Of a stretch of DNA of 64,000 bases, positions 1 through 8,605 are shown piece by piece. Each line of letters opens with the position of its first letter. Position 1 is the stretch's first letter. Source of the stretch: JAFEDN01 sp963818985 (GTDB lineage: Bacteria > Pseudomonadota > Gammaproteobacteria > Coxiellales > Coxiellaceae). The notes beneath the pieces were generated by a model. It searched no databases, was not told the DNA's origin, and saw only the letters and a list, made by a program, of their open reading frames with translations. The stretch lies in the NCBI GenBank assembly GCA_963818985.1, contig CAWFUJ010000009.1:1-64000 (forward strand), in the 5' to 3' direction. A program made the position numbers and the translations under genes.

Positions 1-380
1 ATTGTTTTCAAACACTTCCGCCACCGACCCGGGGCTACACCTCATCCCCTCGCGTCACAGCCACACGCGAGTTGCACCAGCACCGCGAGCGCCCAAAAAG
101 CCCGCCAACTCGCCAACCCGCCATGCCGCAAAGCGGCGCCAACCCGCCAAATCTGCTCAGTTTTCCGTCTCTAAAGCTCGCACCACGACTAAGTTGTCAT
201 CCTGAGGGAAGTTTGGCCGCTGTTCGGGCCAAACGGAGTCGAAGGACCTGCTTCTTCGAAGCTGACCATGCCGCGAACGAACTTCTGCCTCACAAGCGCT
301 GTAAGGCGAAACCAGTTCTCCACCTGCCGCTAAAGCGAGATCCCCGCCAACTCGCAATCCGCCTCGGCTAAACTATCGCC
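1..380. other. GC-rich non-coding stretch, foreign to the rest of the window
   Basis: This stretch is visibly GC-rich, whereas nearly everything after about position 570 is AT-rich. Short open frames on both strands (for example 72-371) show no recognisable protein and no ribosome binding site. The text around 198-265, with phrases like 'catcctgaggg' and 'gagtcgaaggacctg', resembles intergenic repeat text I associate with Acidobacteria; that is recollection, not a search result. It appears to belong to the same foreign segment as the start of the gene at 381. Confidence 0.55.
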
Positions 381-938
381 ATGCCCCGCTTTGCTCCTGG
401 CCAAACCTTGCTCATCGACGCCGACGACACATTGTGGGAGAACAACATCTATTTCGAGCGCGCCATCGCCGCCTTCATCAGCTTTCTCGATCACCACGAA
501 TACACGCCGCACGAAGTGCGGCAAACCCTCAACGGAGTGGAGCGCGAAACCATCCTCGCGCATGGCTACTATTTTAAGGAAGTATTGAACCCAAAACTTG
601 ACATTATTTTATTAAAATTTCCAGAAGCAAGAAGAAAAATGATGAGGAGTAAGGCCTATGATTTAATATTTCCGGCTCCTCTTCCACGTAGCAAAATTGA
701 TGACCTTAATAGTTTCATTTCTAACTCGGCAGATCTATTAAAAGACCCAACTAACGAGTCGAAAAGTACTATTGAAAAATGTAACAGACAATTAGCGGAT
801 ATCACTCGTGATTTACCCGCCACGCAACGCCGGGAAATGCGTAAGAAAGTTTCATGCACAATATTTAAATTAACTCAGATAAAATTGGAAGATATAGAAA
901 ATTCAACAACCACCAGCGATCAAAGATTAAATTGTTGA
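381..938 (+). CDS. Chimeric ORF: HAD-hydrolase N-terminus joined to AT-rich repeat-protein C-terminus
   Basis: 185 codons. Residues 1 to about 63 read like the start of a haloacid-dehalogenase-type hydrolase: the motif LLIDADDTLWEN holds the DxD nucleophile and acid, and the codons are GC-rich. From about residue 64 (position 570) the DNA turns abruptly AT-rich and the protein becomes another family: NPKLDIILLKFPEARRK and following residues match the C-terminal repeats of the lipase-like gene ending at 3621 (QPKLESVLLKFPEEER). The HAD part lacks its later motifs (Lys and the second acidic pair), so it cannot be an active phosphatase. The AT-rich part contains about two of the repeats and looks like the 3' end of a paralogue of the next gene. 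The join is either an assembly chimera or an illegitimate recombination point; I do not expect a functional fusion. Confidence 0.5.
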   Translation: MPRFAPGQTLLIDADDTLWENNIYFERAIAAFISFLDHHEYTPHEVRQTLNGVERETILAHGYYFKEVLNPKLDIILLKFPEARRKMMRSKAYDLIFPAPLPRSKIDDLNSFISNSADLLKDPTNESKSTIEKCNRQLADITRDLPATQRREMRKKVSCTIFKLTQIKLEDIENSTTTSDQRLNC

Positions 939-1162
939 GCAGCTTGATTGTCAGCATTGTAGCTGAGGCCTTATTTTATGTAAAAAATAAGAGCTTTATT
1001 TTTGACGCCATCGATCGGCTAATAAATGCTCTGCACTTAGCTGCTTGTCAAGTTTTGAGCCGCTTGTCTGGAATCCTTTACTATTAATGCTCTCTTAAGC
1101 TTCTTAGCGTATAATCTAATCAGTAAAAATACATAAAAAATACAATATTGATAGGGGATTTT

Positions 1163-3621
1163 ATGAGCAGAGCACCAGAAGTGAAAGGCGACGAAGTCCA
1201 GCGTCTAGCTTTAGAAGCGAGCATTAACGATAAAGTTGGCTTGGGTATGAATCGAATCCATACGATTGACGTTCTCTGTTCTGCAATTAGCGAAGAGAGA
1301 ATCCCTGATAATAAAAACCTATTTGTTACCACCATCTTCGGAACTGGTGAAGAACGCCCTGTAAAAAATATAAGTTTAAATATTAAGACTTATTCGGGAC
1401 CGATATCCAAGTCGACAACTGGAGCTACACAAGGGAGCAAAATCCGGAGATAATGAACAGTGAACTTTATGTCGGTCATGAGGAATTTAACCGTCAGGCT
1501 GAGGAGCCTTTAATAGATTTTACTTTTTGGCTTGCAAACAAAGCAGCACTTGATCTCCAAAATAAAAAATCACCAGAACCTATCAAATGGTTATTGATGG
1601 GCCATAGCCGTGGTGGAGCAATAGCTAGAATATTAGCCCACCCTGGTAAGATTGAAAGAACTGTGCTTAGAAATGGGGAGTCAAGAATTGTTGTTATTGA
1701 AGTGAATAAAGACCCGACGCTTAGCAAGGTAAAAATATGTGATGCCAACAAAAAAGAATTAATTCAGTATCCATTAGATCTATATCTTCTTCTATTTAGT
1801 GCAACGCCTGGTATAGGTTCAAAAGATTTTAAAGAATTTAATGTGGTAGGTTCAAAAATTTTAATAGATTTCTTGGCGGCGACTGATGTTGGACTTAAAT
1901 CTCCAGGGTATAAACCTCTCAATCATCGTCGCACTATTAATCACGGTTCTAATTTATTTGTTCATATGCCTGTGCGCCATCATGTAGTGGTTAAGGCCGA
2001 GCCGAAGAGGATCATCCATTTAGAAATAGAATTGTTATTTAGCTACTTATTTTTCCGCCACATCGGTGTTCCAGTTGATCCCAATGGCTTATGGACATTG
2101 GTGCGTGACAAATCTTCTAGTCGTTCTGATACTCGACTAAAGGCGATTGATCTTGGAGAAGACCGCGGAATATTTTCTGCTGACAATTGCGAAAATGAAG
2201 CGTGTGTCGATGCATTGCTACACAAAATAAAATTACTCAAAACCGACAAAAATTATCAAACCAAGAAGTTAATTAAGGTGAATACCCATGGTGGAACCGA
2301 TCGTCGCTTTTTAGTCATGCGATCCTCTTGCTACGAATCCGCCCTAGAAGAGCGCTTAGAATTAATGAAACAAACATTCAAAGCAACAAATAACTCTAAT
2401 TCGATGAGTCAATTATTTGAAGAAGATAATAGTCCTGAAGGTAAGGCTTATAGAGAATTCAGTCAGAATTGTTTAAACAAAAAAGGCCTTAATGATCCAA
2501 ACCTGAAAGTTTCTGGTAATTTAAAACAATTTTTATTATTAAAAACTGCGGCTATCCTCCACGATAAAAAGTGGGTAACTGAATTATTTACCAAAATAGA
2601 AACACTTTTGGGCTCTGAAGCTACGAATGTAAAAAATGAGATTCTTAAATCTTTAGAAGCTAAGCCAATCAATGGAGAGGAAACACTTAAAAAGGATTTG
2701 ATTCATCAATTCTTGCCATCCTTGCTAGAGCAATTAAAGGGAAAGATTACTGAAAAAGCATTCAATAAATTCAATGATTATTTATATAAAGAGCAAAATC
2801 CTGAAGTGCTATTAACTAATTTTATTGCTAAAACCATTAAAGGGTATGCCGAAGGTAAGCAACCTGATTATGCTTATTTGTCTACTACTTTAGAAAGAAT
2901 AGGTGAAAGATATAGAGGAGGTGAAAGAAGTAGAGTGGTTGAGGCGATTAATTCACCAAAGCTTGATAAATTATTTAATAATTTTATTGAGAAATCTATT
3001 GAAGATTTTAAGGAAGATAAAATAAAAGATTATAAGGAAGATTTTCTAAAGGATCTAAACGCTAATTTGCTAAGATTTCCAAAAGAACAAAGAGCGAAAA
3101 AGCGTGATATGGCGGTGCTTGCAGTTGAGCACTATCGAGATAAATTGTTTGATACTTTTATCTTCGAAACCATCCAAGCACTAAAAGAAGTAAAAGGAGA
3201 TAAAAATGAGTATCGTAGAAAGGAGTTACAGCCAAAACTGGAAAGTGTTTTACTTAAATTTCCAGAAGAAGAAAGATTGGCATTGAGAGAAGAAGCTGAT
3301 AACATATTATTTCCGCCGGTTGAGTCGAAAGCCGAGAGCAAATCTTCGTCGCCATCGCCATCGCCAGATCAGAAATTGGCAAAAGCAGTTAACGGTTTTA
3401 TTTTTTCATATGTTCAAAAAATAGCTGAATCGAATAAACCAGGAGAAATTAAACAATGGGAAGAGGAACTGAAAAATATCTGTCTATCTAAGGGGCAAGG
3501 TGAACAATTCCAAAAAATGCGAGCGCGTGCTGTGAATACTATATTCCAGATTACTGGGAAAAATCTGCCCAATAGCGATCAGGCAAGTACACCCCGTCGT
3601 CCGTTAGGTTCTTGTAAATAG
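1163..3621 (+). pseudogene. Lipase-like alpha/beta hydrolase with C-terminal repeats, frameshifted
   Basis: Two abutting frames (1163-1453 and 1453-3621) appear to be one gene of about 819 codons. The first frame contains IFGTGEERP and runs to TYSG near 1398; moving to the other frame there gives TDIQVDNWSYTREQN and leads straight into the second frame, so one base seems to be missing near 1398. The second part has LLMGHSRGGAIAR, a GxSxG-type nucleophile elbow as in lipases and DUF2235-like phospholipases. The C-terminal third (about residues 450-800) has degenerate helical repeats of roughly 60 residues with the signature LxxxLLxFPEExR, followed by a Ser/Pro linker. I chose ATG 1163 because AGGGG lies five bases upstream. 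The alternative is two translationally coupled genes (TAATG overlap). The AT-rich, repeat-bearing hydrolase layout would suit a secreted effector, but that is inference. Confidence 0.5.
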
Positions 3622-3644
3622 CTTAAAAGATTATCATTGCGGCC

Positions 3645-3674
3645 TTGCTTTATGATGGGGTTTTGCTTACAATA
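3645..3674 (+). promoter_or_regulatory. Putative sigma-70 promoter for rplU-rpmA
   Basis: TTGCTT (3645-3650), an 18-bp spacer and TACAAT (3669-3674) lie 36 bases upstream of the rplU start codon, just after the end of the preceding gene. The match is good but not perfect. Confidence 0.5.
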
Positions 3675-3710
3675 GCGCTCTTTTTAAATCGGTTTAGTGA
3701 AGGAGTGCGT

Positions 3711-4049
3711 ATGTACGCAATTATCCGCAGTGGCGGCAAACAATATCGAGTCAGCACCGGGCAAACGCTCAGACTGGAAAAATTACCAGTTGAAACAGGC
3801 CAAGTCGTTAATTTTGAAGAAGTTCTATTGGTTAGCAATGGGCAAGAGTCTCATGTTGGATCGCCTTTAGTTGCGCACGCCAAAGTGATTGCTGAAGTCA
3901 TAGAACATGGTCGAGGCAAAAAAGTCAGGATTATTAAATTTAGACGCCGTAAGCATCATATGAAACACCAAGGTCATCGCCAAGCTTACACTTCCATCAA
4001 AGTCACCGGTATCGAAGCCCGTGGCATTCAATCAAAGCAAGAGGAATAA
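3711..4049 (+). CDS. rplU: 50S ribosomal protein L21
   Basis: 112 residues starting MYAIIRSGGKQYRV, the classic L21 N-terminus, and containing the conserved basic segment KFRRRKHHMKHQGHRQ. It binds 23S rRNA domain VI in the large subunit. ATG 3711 is preferred over upstream in-frame starts because AAGGAG lies seven bases before it. It is slightly longer than E. coli L21 (103 residues) because of a short C-terminal tail. It is followed after three bases by rpmA, and obgE comes next, the usual proteobacterial order. Confidence 0.97.
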   Translation: MYAIIRSGGKQYRVSTGQTLRLEKLPVETGQVVNFEEVLLVSNGQESHVGSPLVAHAKVIAEVIEHGRGKKVRIIKFRRRKHHMKHQGHRQAYTSIKVTGIEARGIQSKQEE

Positions 4050-4052
4050 ACC

Positions 4053-4313
4053 ATGGCACATAAGAAAGCAGGTGGTAGTACCCGTAACGGTCGTGATTCG
4101 CATTCGAAGCGATTAGGGGTTAAACGTTTTGGTGGTCAAATTGTTATTCCTGGAAATATTATTATTCGTCAGCGCGGCACACAATACCATCCTGGGCCAG
4201 GAGTAGGCATGGGCCGTGATTATACTTTATACGCATTAGTGCCTGGAAAAGTGACTTTTGTGCGTAAAGGCGCAAGCAATTATCAATTTGTTTGTATTGA
4301 ATCTGTTGAGTAG
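4053..4313 (+). CDS. rpmA: 50S ribosomal protein L27
   Basis: 86 residues starting MAHKKAGGSTRNGRDS, the N-terminal tail of L27 that reaches toward the peptidyl transferase centre, followed by the conserved GVKRFGGQ and RQRGTQYHPG segments. GAGGAATAAACC before the ATG serves as the ribosome binding site, inside the end of rplU, so the two are cotranslated. The stop codon is TAG, which shows that TAG is a normal stop in this genome; that matters for the interrupted tex gene. Confidence 0.97.
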   Translation: MAHKKAGGSTRNGRDSHSKRLGVKRFGGQIVIPGNIIIRQRGTQYHPGPGVGMGRDYTLYALVPGKVTFVRKGASNYQFVCIESVE

Positions 4314-4329
4314 CCCTCAGATCATTATC

Positions 4330-4380
4330 CCTGGATACCGGCTGTAGTTTACCCCCGCGAAGGCCGGGGCCGGTATGACA
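4330..4380. repeat. REP-like palindromic element, diverged copy
   Basis: Begins CTGGATACCGG and ends CCGGTATGACA, with a GC-rich imperfect stem in between. It belongs to the same family as the elements at 5594-5657 and 14981-15029, which share CTGGATACCGGCCTTCG. It lies downstream of rpmA, where it could end or stabilise the rplU-rpmA transcript. Confidence 0.65.
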
Positions 4381-4414
4381 TAAATAATCATGAAATGTAA
4401 CAGCTCAGAGCGTA

Positions 4415-4440
4415 TGAACTTGCAAACGCAGAATGTTCAA
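4415..4440 (+). repeat. Dispersed 26-bp element, copy 1
   Basis: TGAACTTGCAAACGCAGAA followed by TGTTCAA. The reverse complement occurs at 19110-19135 with one mismatch in 26. It lies between rpmA and obgE in sequence that is otherwise unexplained. Confidence 0.6.
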
Positions 4441-4542
4441 TTTTGCCTCAGGTTAAACGAAAAAATGACCGAGCAAGCGGAGCATACTCCAGTATGTGAG
4501 CATTGCAAGGACGTTTGCTATCTATAGGTGAGCTATTACATC

Positions 4543-5559
4543 ATGAAATTTGTTGATGAAGTCACGATTCGTATTGAAGCGGGTAAAGGCGGCGCTGGTT
4601 GCCTCAGCTTTAGACGAGAAAAATTTATCCCCCGCGGTGGTCCCGATGGTGGCGACGGTGGTGACGGTGGCAGTGTTTATTTAATTGCCGATCAACACCT
4701 TAATACTTTAATCGATTTTCGTCACAAACGTTTATTACGTGCCGAAAACGGTGGTTATGGCATGGGCAAGATGCGCACTGGTAAAAGCGGCGAAGATTTA
4801 TATGTCCCAGTACCCGTTGGCACCAGCGTATATGATGTCAGTACGCAAGAATTGATTGGTGATTTAACCGAAAATGGTCAAAGCATCTGCGTTGCCAAGG
4901 GTGGGCGTCATGGTTTGGGTAATATTCGATTTAAAAGTAGTACTAATCGTGCCCCTCGCCAAACCACACCGGGTTCTATGGGTGAGCATCGGGAATTAAG
5001 ATTAGAATTAAAATTGCTGGCTGATGTTGGCTTGTGTGGATTGCCAAATGCCGGTAAGTCCACTTTGATCCGGGCGATTTCGCATGCCACTCCTAAAGTA
5101 GCCGACTATCCATTTACAACCTTACATCCACATCTAGGAGTAGTCAGCGTTGGAGAATACCAAAGTTTTGTGGTTGCCGATATTCCGGGTTTGATTGCCG
5201 GCGCTAGCGAGGGAATCGGCTTAGGAATACATTTTTTGAAACATTTAAGCCGAACTCGTTTGTTACTCCATGTGGTAGATATAGCAGGGAGCGATGATCA
5301 AGAGCCGGTCAATGCAATTCAGATAGTCACTACTGAGTTAAACCGGTTTAGCACAGAATTGATCGCTAAAGATCGCTGGTTAATATTTAATAAAATTGAT
5401 TTATTGCCCAGCGAAGAATTGGAGCAGCGTTGCCAAGCAGTGATTCAAGCTTATCAATGGCAAGGCCCCGTTTTTAAAATATCCGCAGCTGAGCGTTTCG
5501 GCACTCAAGAGTTATGCTTGCAAATCATGACTTACCTAGATTCTGTCAATAAAGAGTAA
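4543..5559 (+). CDS. obgE: GTPase ObgE/CgtA
   Basis: 338 residues. The glycine-rich Obg fold comes first (KFVDEVTIRIEAGKGGAGC, then GGDGGDGGSVY). The GTPase domain follows, with the P-loop GLPNAGKST at about residue 166, switch II DIPGLIAGA and NKID for guanine specificity. It associates with the 50S subunit and couples ribosome assembly to GTP and the stringent response. ATG 4543 is preferred over GTG 4528 because AGGTGAG sits ten bases upstream and MKFVDE is the family start. It lacks the long acidic C-terminal tail of E. coli ObgE. Confidence 0.96.
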   Translation: MKFVDEVTIRIEAGKGGAGCLSFRREKFIPRGGPDGGDGGDGGSVYLIADQHLNTLIDFRHKRLLRAENGGYGMGKMRTGKSGEDLYVPVPVGTSVYDVSTQELIGDLTENGQSICVAKGGRHGLGNIRFKSSTNRAPRQTTPGSMGEHRELRLELKLLADVGLCGLPNAGKSTLIRAISHATPKVADYPFTTLHPHLGVVSVGEYQSFVVADIPGLIAGASEGIGLGIHFLKHLSRTRLLLHVVDIAGSDDQEPVNAIQIVTTELNRFSTELIAKDRWLIFNKIDLLPSEELEQRCQAVIQAYQWQGPVFKISAAERFGTQELCLQIMTYLDSVNKE

Positions 5560-5593
5560 AACTCCGAATTGTTTCAAAGAATGGTGCGGCCCT

Positions 5594-5657
5594 CTGGATA
5601 CCGGCCTTCGCTGTATGACATAAACGTTGTGTCATATCGGCGAAGGCCGGTATCCAG
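5594..5657. repeat. REP/BIME-like large inverted repeat
   Basis: Left arm CTGGATACCGGCCTTCG and right arm CGAAGGCCGGTATCCAG are perfect reverse complements of 17 bases. An inner, weaker pairing of ATGACA with TGTCAT surrounds a short AT-rich centre. It sits between the convergent genes obgE and rpsT and could act as a bidirectional transcript end. Its arms match the palindromes at 4330 and 14981. Confidence 0.8.
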
Positions 5658-5709
5658 GATTAAATACTATTGTTTAATCAAGGGCCTGGAAGAACGAACA
5701 GATTTAAGC

Positions 5710-5964
5710 TTAAGTCTGGGCTTGTTTGCGGATACTGCGATTGAGTCGGCTTTTTAAACGTGCGGCTTTATTTTTATGAATTAAGCCCTTGGTAACGCTT
5801 TTATCAATGACAGAGGCCGTTTGTTGGAAGGCTGGTAAATCAGCGGACTTCGTCTTTCGTAAGTTTTTGATACTTGTGCGTAATTTCGAACGCTGACTGC
5901 CATTATGGGCTGCGCGTTGTTTATTTTGATGTGCTCGTTTAGTTGCTTGTGCGGTATTAGCCAC
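5710..5964 (-). CDS. rpsT: 30S ribosomal protein S20
   Basis: 84 residues starting MANTAQATKRAHQNKQR with the conserved KGLIHKNKAARLKSRL segment; S20 binds 16S rRNA in the small-subunit body. The start codon is GTG, with GAGAGGAG upstream. In E. coli rpsT also uses a non-ATG start (UUG), tied to autogenous control, so the weak start here may be functional. It is transcribed divergently from murJ, the usual gammaproteobacterial arrangement. Confidence 0.96.
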   Translation of the reverse strand: MANTAQATKRAHQNKQRAAHNGSQRSKLRTSIKNLRKTKSADLPAFQQTASVIDKSVTKGLIHKNKAARLKSRLNRSIRKQAQT

Positions 5965-5994
5965 GGTACAATACTCCTCTCATTTAGGACCACC

Positions 5995-6023
5995 AATATG
6001 CCGTTTTTTCATAATCTTGTCAA
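5995..6023 (-). promoter_or_regulatory. Putative sigma-70 promoter for rpsT
   Basis: On the minus strand: a consensus TTGACA, a 17-bp spacer and CATATT, about 30 bases upstream of the rpsT start codon. A perfect -35 and ideal spacing suit a strongly expressed ribosomal protein gene. Confidence 0.6.
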
Positions 6024-6080
6024 TAGAAATCACTTTCAAAGATAATCGCTGCTGAAAACAAACCCACTATTCGGTTAAAA

Positions 6081-7637
6081 TTGGGGCGCTTAGCATCCAT
6101 TGTCATGTCGATGACTTTATTATCCCGGCTATTTGGTTTTTTGCGAGACATCATTTTAGCGCAAATGTTTGGCGCGACAGCTGCTTTTGATGCATTTATC
6201 ATCGCCTTTAAAATTCCTAACTTTATGCGTCGATTGTTTGGAGAAGGAGCTTTTTCTCAAGCCTTCATTCCAATTTTAGCGGAGTATCGGATTCACCATT
6301 CCAGTGCCAAAGTAGCTGAATTTATTAACAAGGTCACTACCGTGTTTGGATTTTTCGCTTTATTGGTGGTGGTCATTGGCGAGATTTGCGCGCCTTTATT
6401 GGTCATTATATTCGCACCAGGCTTTGTCCACGATCCAACTCGATATCATTTAGCCACTCGTCTGATACAAATAACTTTTCCATATCTGTTCTCAATTGCT
6501 TTAGTGGCTTTAGCTGCTGCAATTCTTAACACATTTAACCGTTTTGCACTCAGCGCATTTACCCCGGTATTACTTAATGTGATTCTCATCGCAGTGGCCT
6601 GGTGCTGGGCGCCACGAGTGAGTCCCGATTTATCGATTTATGTATTGGCCTGGGGAGTGATGATCAGTGGGGTTGTCCAATTGCTGATACAAATACCTTT
6701 TCTAAAAAGACTAAAATTATTACCCAAACCGCAATGGCACTGGCAGGAAACGGGAGTGCGGAGGGTGATGAAACAGCTATTGCCAGCTTTATTCGGAGTA
6801 TCCATGGCGCAAATCAGTTTATTAATTGATAATTTATTTGCATCTTTTTTGCCCGTTGGTAGTATTTCTTGGCTTTATTATTCTGATCGACTGATCTATT
6901 TACCGCTGGGGGTTATCGGAGTTGCATTGGCTACAGTGGTCATGCCAAATTTAGCGCAGCAGCACCATTCTGGTTCAACTTTAAGTTTTGTCTTGACCTT
7001 AGATTGGGCAATCCGTTGTGCGATGTTAATGGCAGTCCCAGCAGCCGTCGGCTTATTTATGTTGGCAGGTCCTATATTATCCACCTTACTCCACCATGGA
7101 TCTTTCACTGCACAAGATGTGTGGATGACACGCCGTAGTCTGATGGCCTTTGCCTTGGGTCTTCCGGCTTTTATGCTAATTAAAATATTGGCATCCGCCT
7201 TTTATTCCCAACAGAACATTCGGGCCCCAGTTTTAATAGCCGCTTTAGCCATCACCCTCAATTTAATCTTAAATTTTATTTTTATTCATTGGCTAGCGCA
7301 TGCGGGGTTAGCGCTATCCACGTCATTAGCATCCTGGTTAAATGCCATGCTATTATGGGTTTTTCTGGGTAAACAAAGTCGATATCGGCAAGCAGAGTGG
7401 AGGCGTTTGACAATAGGTATCTTATTGGCCTCTAGTTTAATGGCGCTGATGCTATGGTTGAGTTGTGCAGATTTACCAGTTTGGTTGGAATTGAATATAA
7501 AACAAAGTAGTTGGCGTTTGGTCTTGCTCATAGTCACTGGAACAGTCGTTTATTTTATAGGTTTATTTAGCGTTGGCATCCGCTGGAGTTATTTCAAACC
7601 GCCTATTTTCAATGAGGAGGATGGTAAAGTAGAATGA
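6081..7637 (+). CDS. murJ: Lipid II flippase MurJ
   Basis: About 518 residues with some 14 hydrophobic segments. The N-terminus contains SRLFGFLRDIILAQMFGA and KIPNFMRRLFGEGAFSQAF, hallmark MurJ/MviN sequence; the arginines in these segments are needed for lipid II transport. It flips the peptidoglycan precursor across the inner membrane. The start is uncertain: no Shine-Dalgarno precedes TTG 6081 and the frame is open upstream to 6027; ATG 6105 is an alternative but would trim the first helix. It overlaps ribF by four bases (ATGA), so the two are translationally coupled. Confidence 0.93.
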   Translation: MGRLASIVMSMTLLSRLFGFLRDIILAQMFGATAAFDAFIIAFKIPNFMRRLFGEGAFSQAFIPILAEYRIHHSSAKVAEFINKVTTVFGFFALLVVVIGEICAPLLVIIFAPGFVHDPTRYHLATRLIQITFPYLFSIALVALAAAILNTFNRFALSAFTPVLLNVILIAVAWCWAPRVSPDLSIYVLAWGVMISGVVQLLIQIPFLKRLKLLPKPQWHWQETGVRRVMKQLLPALFGVSMAQISLLIDNLFASFLPVGSISWLYYSDRLIYLPLGVIGVALATVVMPNLAQQHHSGSTLSFVLTLDWAIRCAMLMAVPAAVGLFMLAGPILSTLLHHGSFTAQDVWMTRRSLMAFALGLPAFMLIKILASAFYSQQNIRAPVLIAALAITLNLILNFIFIHWLAHAGLALSTSLASWLNAMLLWVFLGKQSRYRQAEWRRLTIGILLASSLMALMLWLSCADLPVWLELNIKQSSWRLVLLIVTGTVVYFIGLFSVGIRWSYFKPPIFNEEDGKVE

Positions 7638-8605
7638 TGCAACTCATACGTGGACAATTACGTTTAACTCGCCGTCTGACGCAATCGGTGGTCACGTTAG
7701 GAAATTTTGATGGTGTACACAGAGGTCATCAGCAATTATTAGATGCTTTACATTCACAAGCACGTAATATGCAATTACCTTCGGTAGTCATCACCTTCGA
7801 ACCTCAGCCACAAGAATTTTTCCATAGCCAACGTCAAATACCGCGTTTAATGCGTTTTCATGAGAAATGGCAGATATTTAAAGAACAGCATATTGATTAC
7901 CTTGTCTGTTTACGCTTTCATCTGCAATTAGCACAATGTTCGGCGGAAGACTTTGTCCAAGAAATTTTAGTAAAACAATTGGGTGTAAAAGTTGTCATTG
8001 TCGGTGAGGATTTTCACTTTGGTGCTAAACGTCAAGGAGATGTCAAATTATTGCAACAATTAGGCGAAAAATTGCATTTTAAAGTGATTGCTATTCCCGC
8101 TTATATGAGTGAAGGTCACCGAATCAGCAGCACACGGATACGCCATGCAATAGTAGAAGGCAATCTAAGGCTAGCGCAAATTTTATTAGGTAGGCCTTAT
8201 TTTTTATGCGGAAAAGTCGTTCATGGTGACGGGCGGGGGCGTCAACTGGGTTTCCCGACCGCTAATATCCATTTAACCGATAAAATGGTGTGTGTATCAG
8301 GAGTTTACGCAGTGAGAGTTTTAGGGCTAGACTTGCAGCCATTGATTGCGGTTGTTAGTGTGGGCATAAGACCTATGTTTTCTAACCGCGGAGTGTGGTT
8401 AGAGGTCTATATATTGGATTTTAATCGTGATATTTATAATCACTTTATTAAAGTAGAATTTTTACATAAATTACGCGAAGAACAACGTTTTGCCAATATC
8501 GCAGAATTGATTGAGCAAATCGAAAATGATGTACAACAAACTCGTTACTTTTTTATAACTTCTAATCGGGAGATTGATGATGATGGTGCAAAGAAAACAA
8601 CCTAA
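7634..8605 (+). CDS. ribF: Bifunctional riboflavin kinase/FAD synthetase
   Basis: 323 residues. The N-terminal FAD synthetase (nucleotidyltransferase) domain shows TLGNFDGVHRGHQQLL and the later SSTRIR motif; the C-terminal riboflavin kinase domain shows GDGRGRQLGFPTANI. It makes FMN and then FAD. AGGAGG upstream lies inside the end of murJ. It overlaps the start of purC by some 26-30 bases. In many gammaproteobacteria ileS follows ribF directly; here about 7 kb of other genes separate them. Confidence 0.95.
   Translation: MMQLIRGQLRLTRRLTQSVVTLGNFDGVHRGHQQLLDALHSQARNMQLPSVVITFEPQPQEFFHSQRQIPRLMRFHEKWQIFKEQHIDYLVCLRFHLQLAQCSAEDFVQEILVKQLGVKVVIVGEDFHFGAKRQGDVKLLQQLGEKLHFKVIAIPAYMSEGHRISSTRIRHAIVEGNLRLAQILLGRPYFLCGKVVHGDGRGRQLGFPTANIHLTDKMVCVSGVYAVRVLGLDLQPLIAVVSVGIRPMFSNRGVWLEVYILDFNRDIYNHFIKVEFLHKLREEQRFANIAELIEQIENDVQQTRYFFITSNREIDDDGAKKTT

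Noticed and set aside
72..371. 99-codon frame in the GC-rich start
   Set aside because: Low-complexity basic translation from GC-rich intergenic-like DNA with no start signal.
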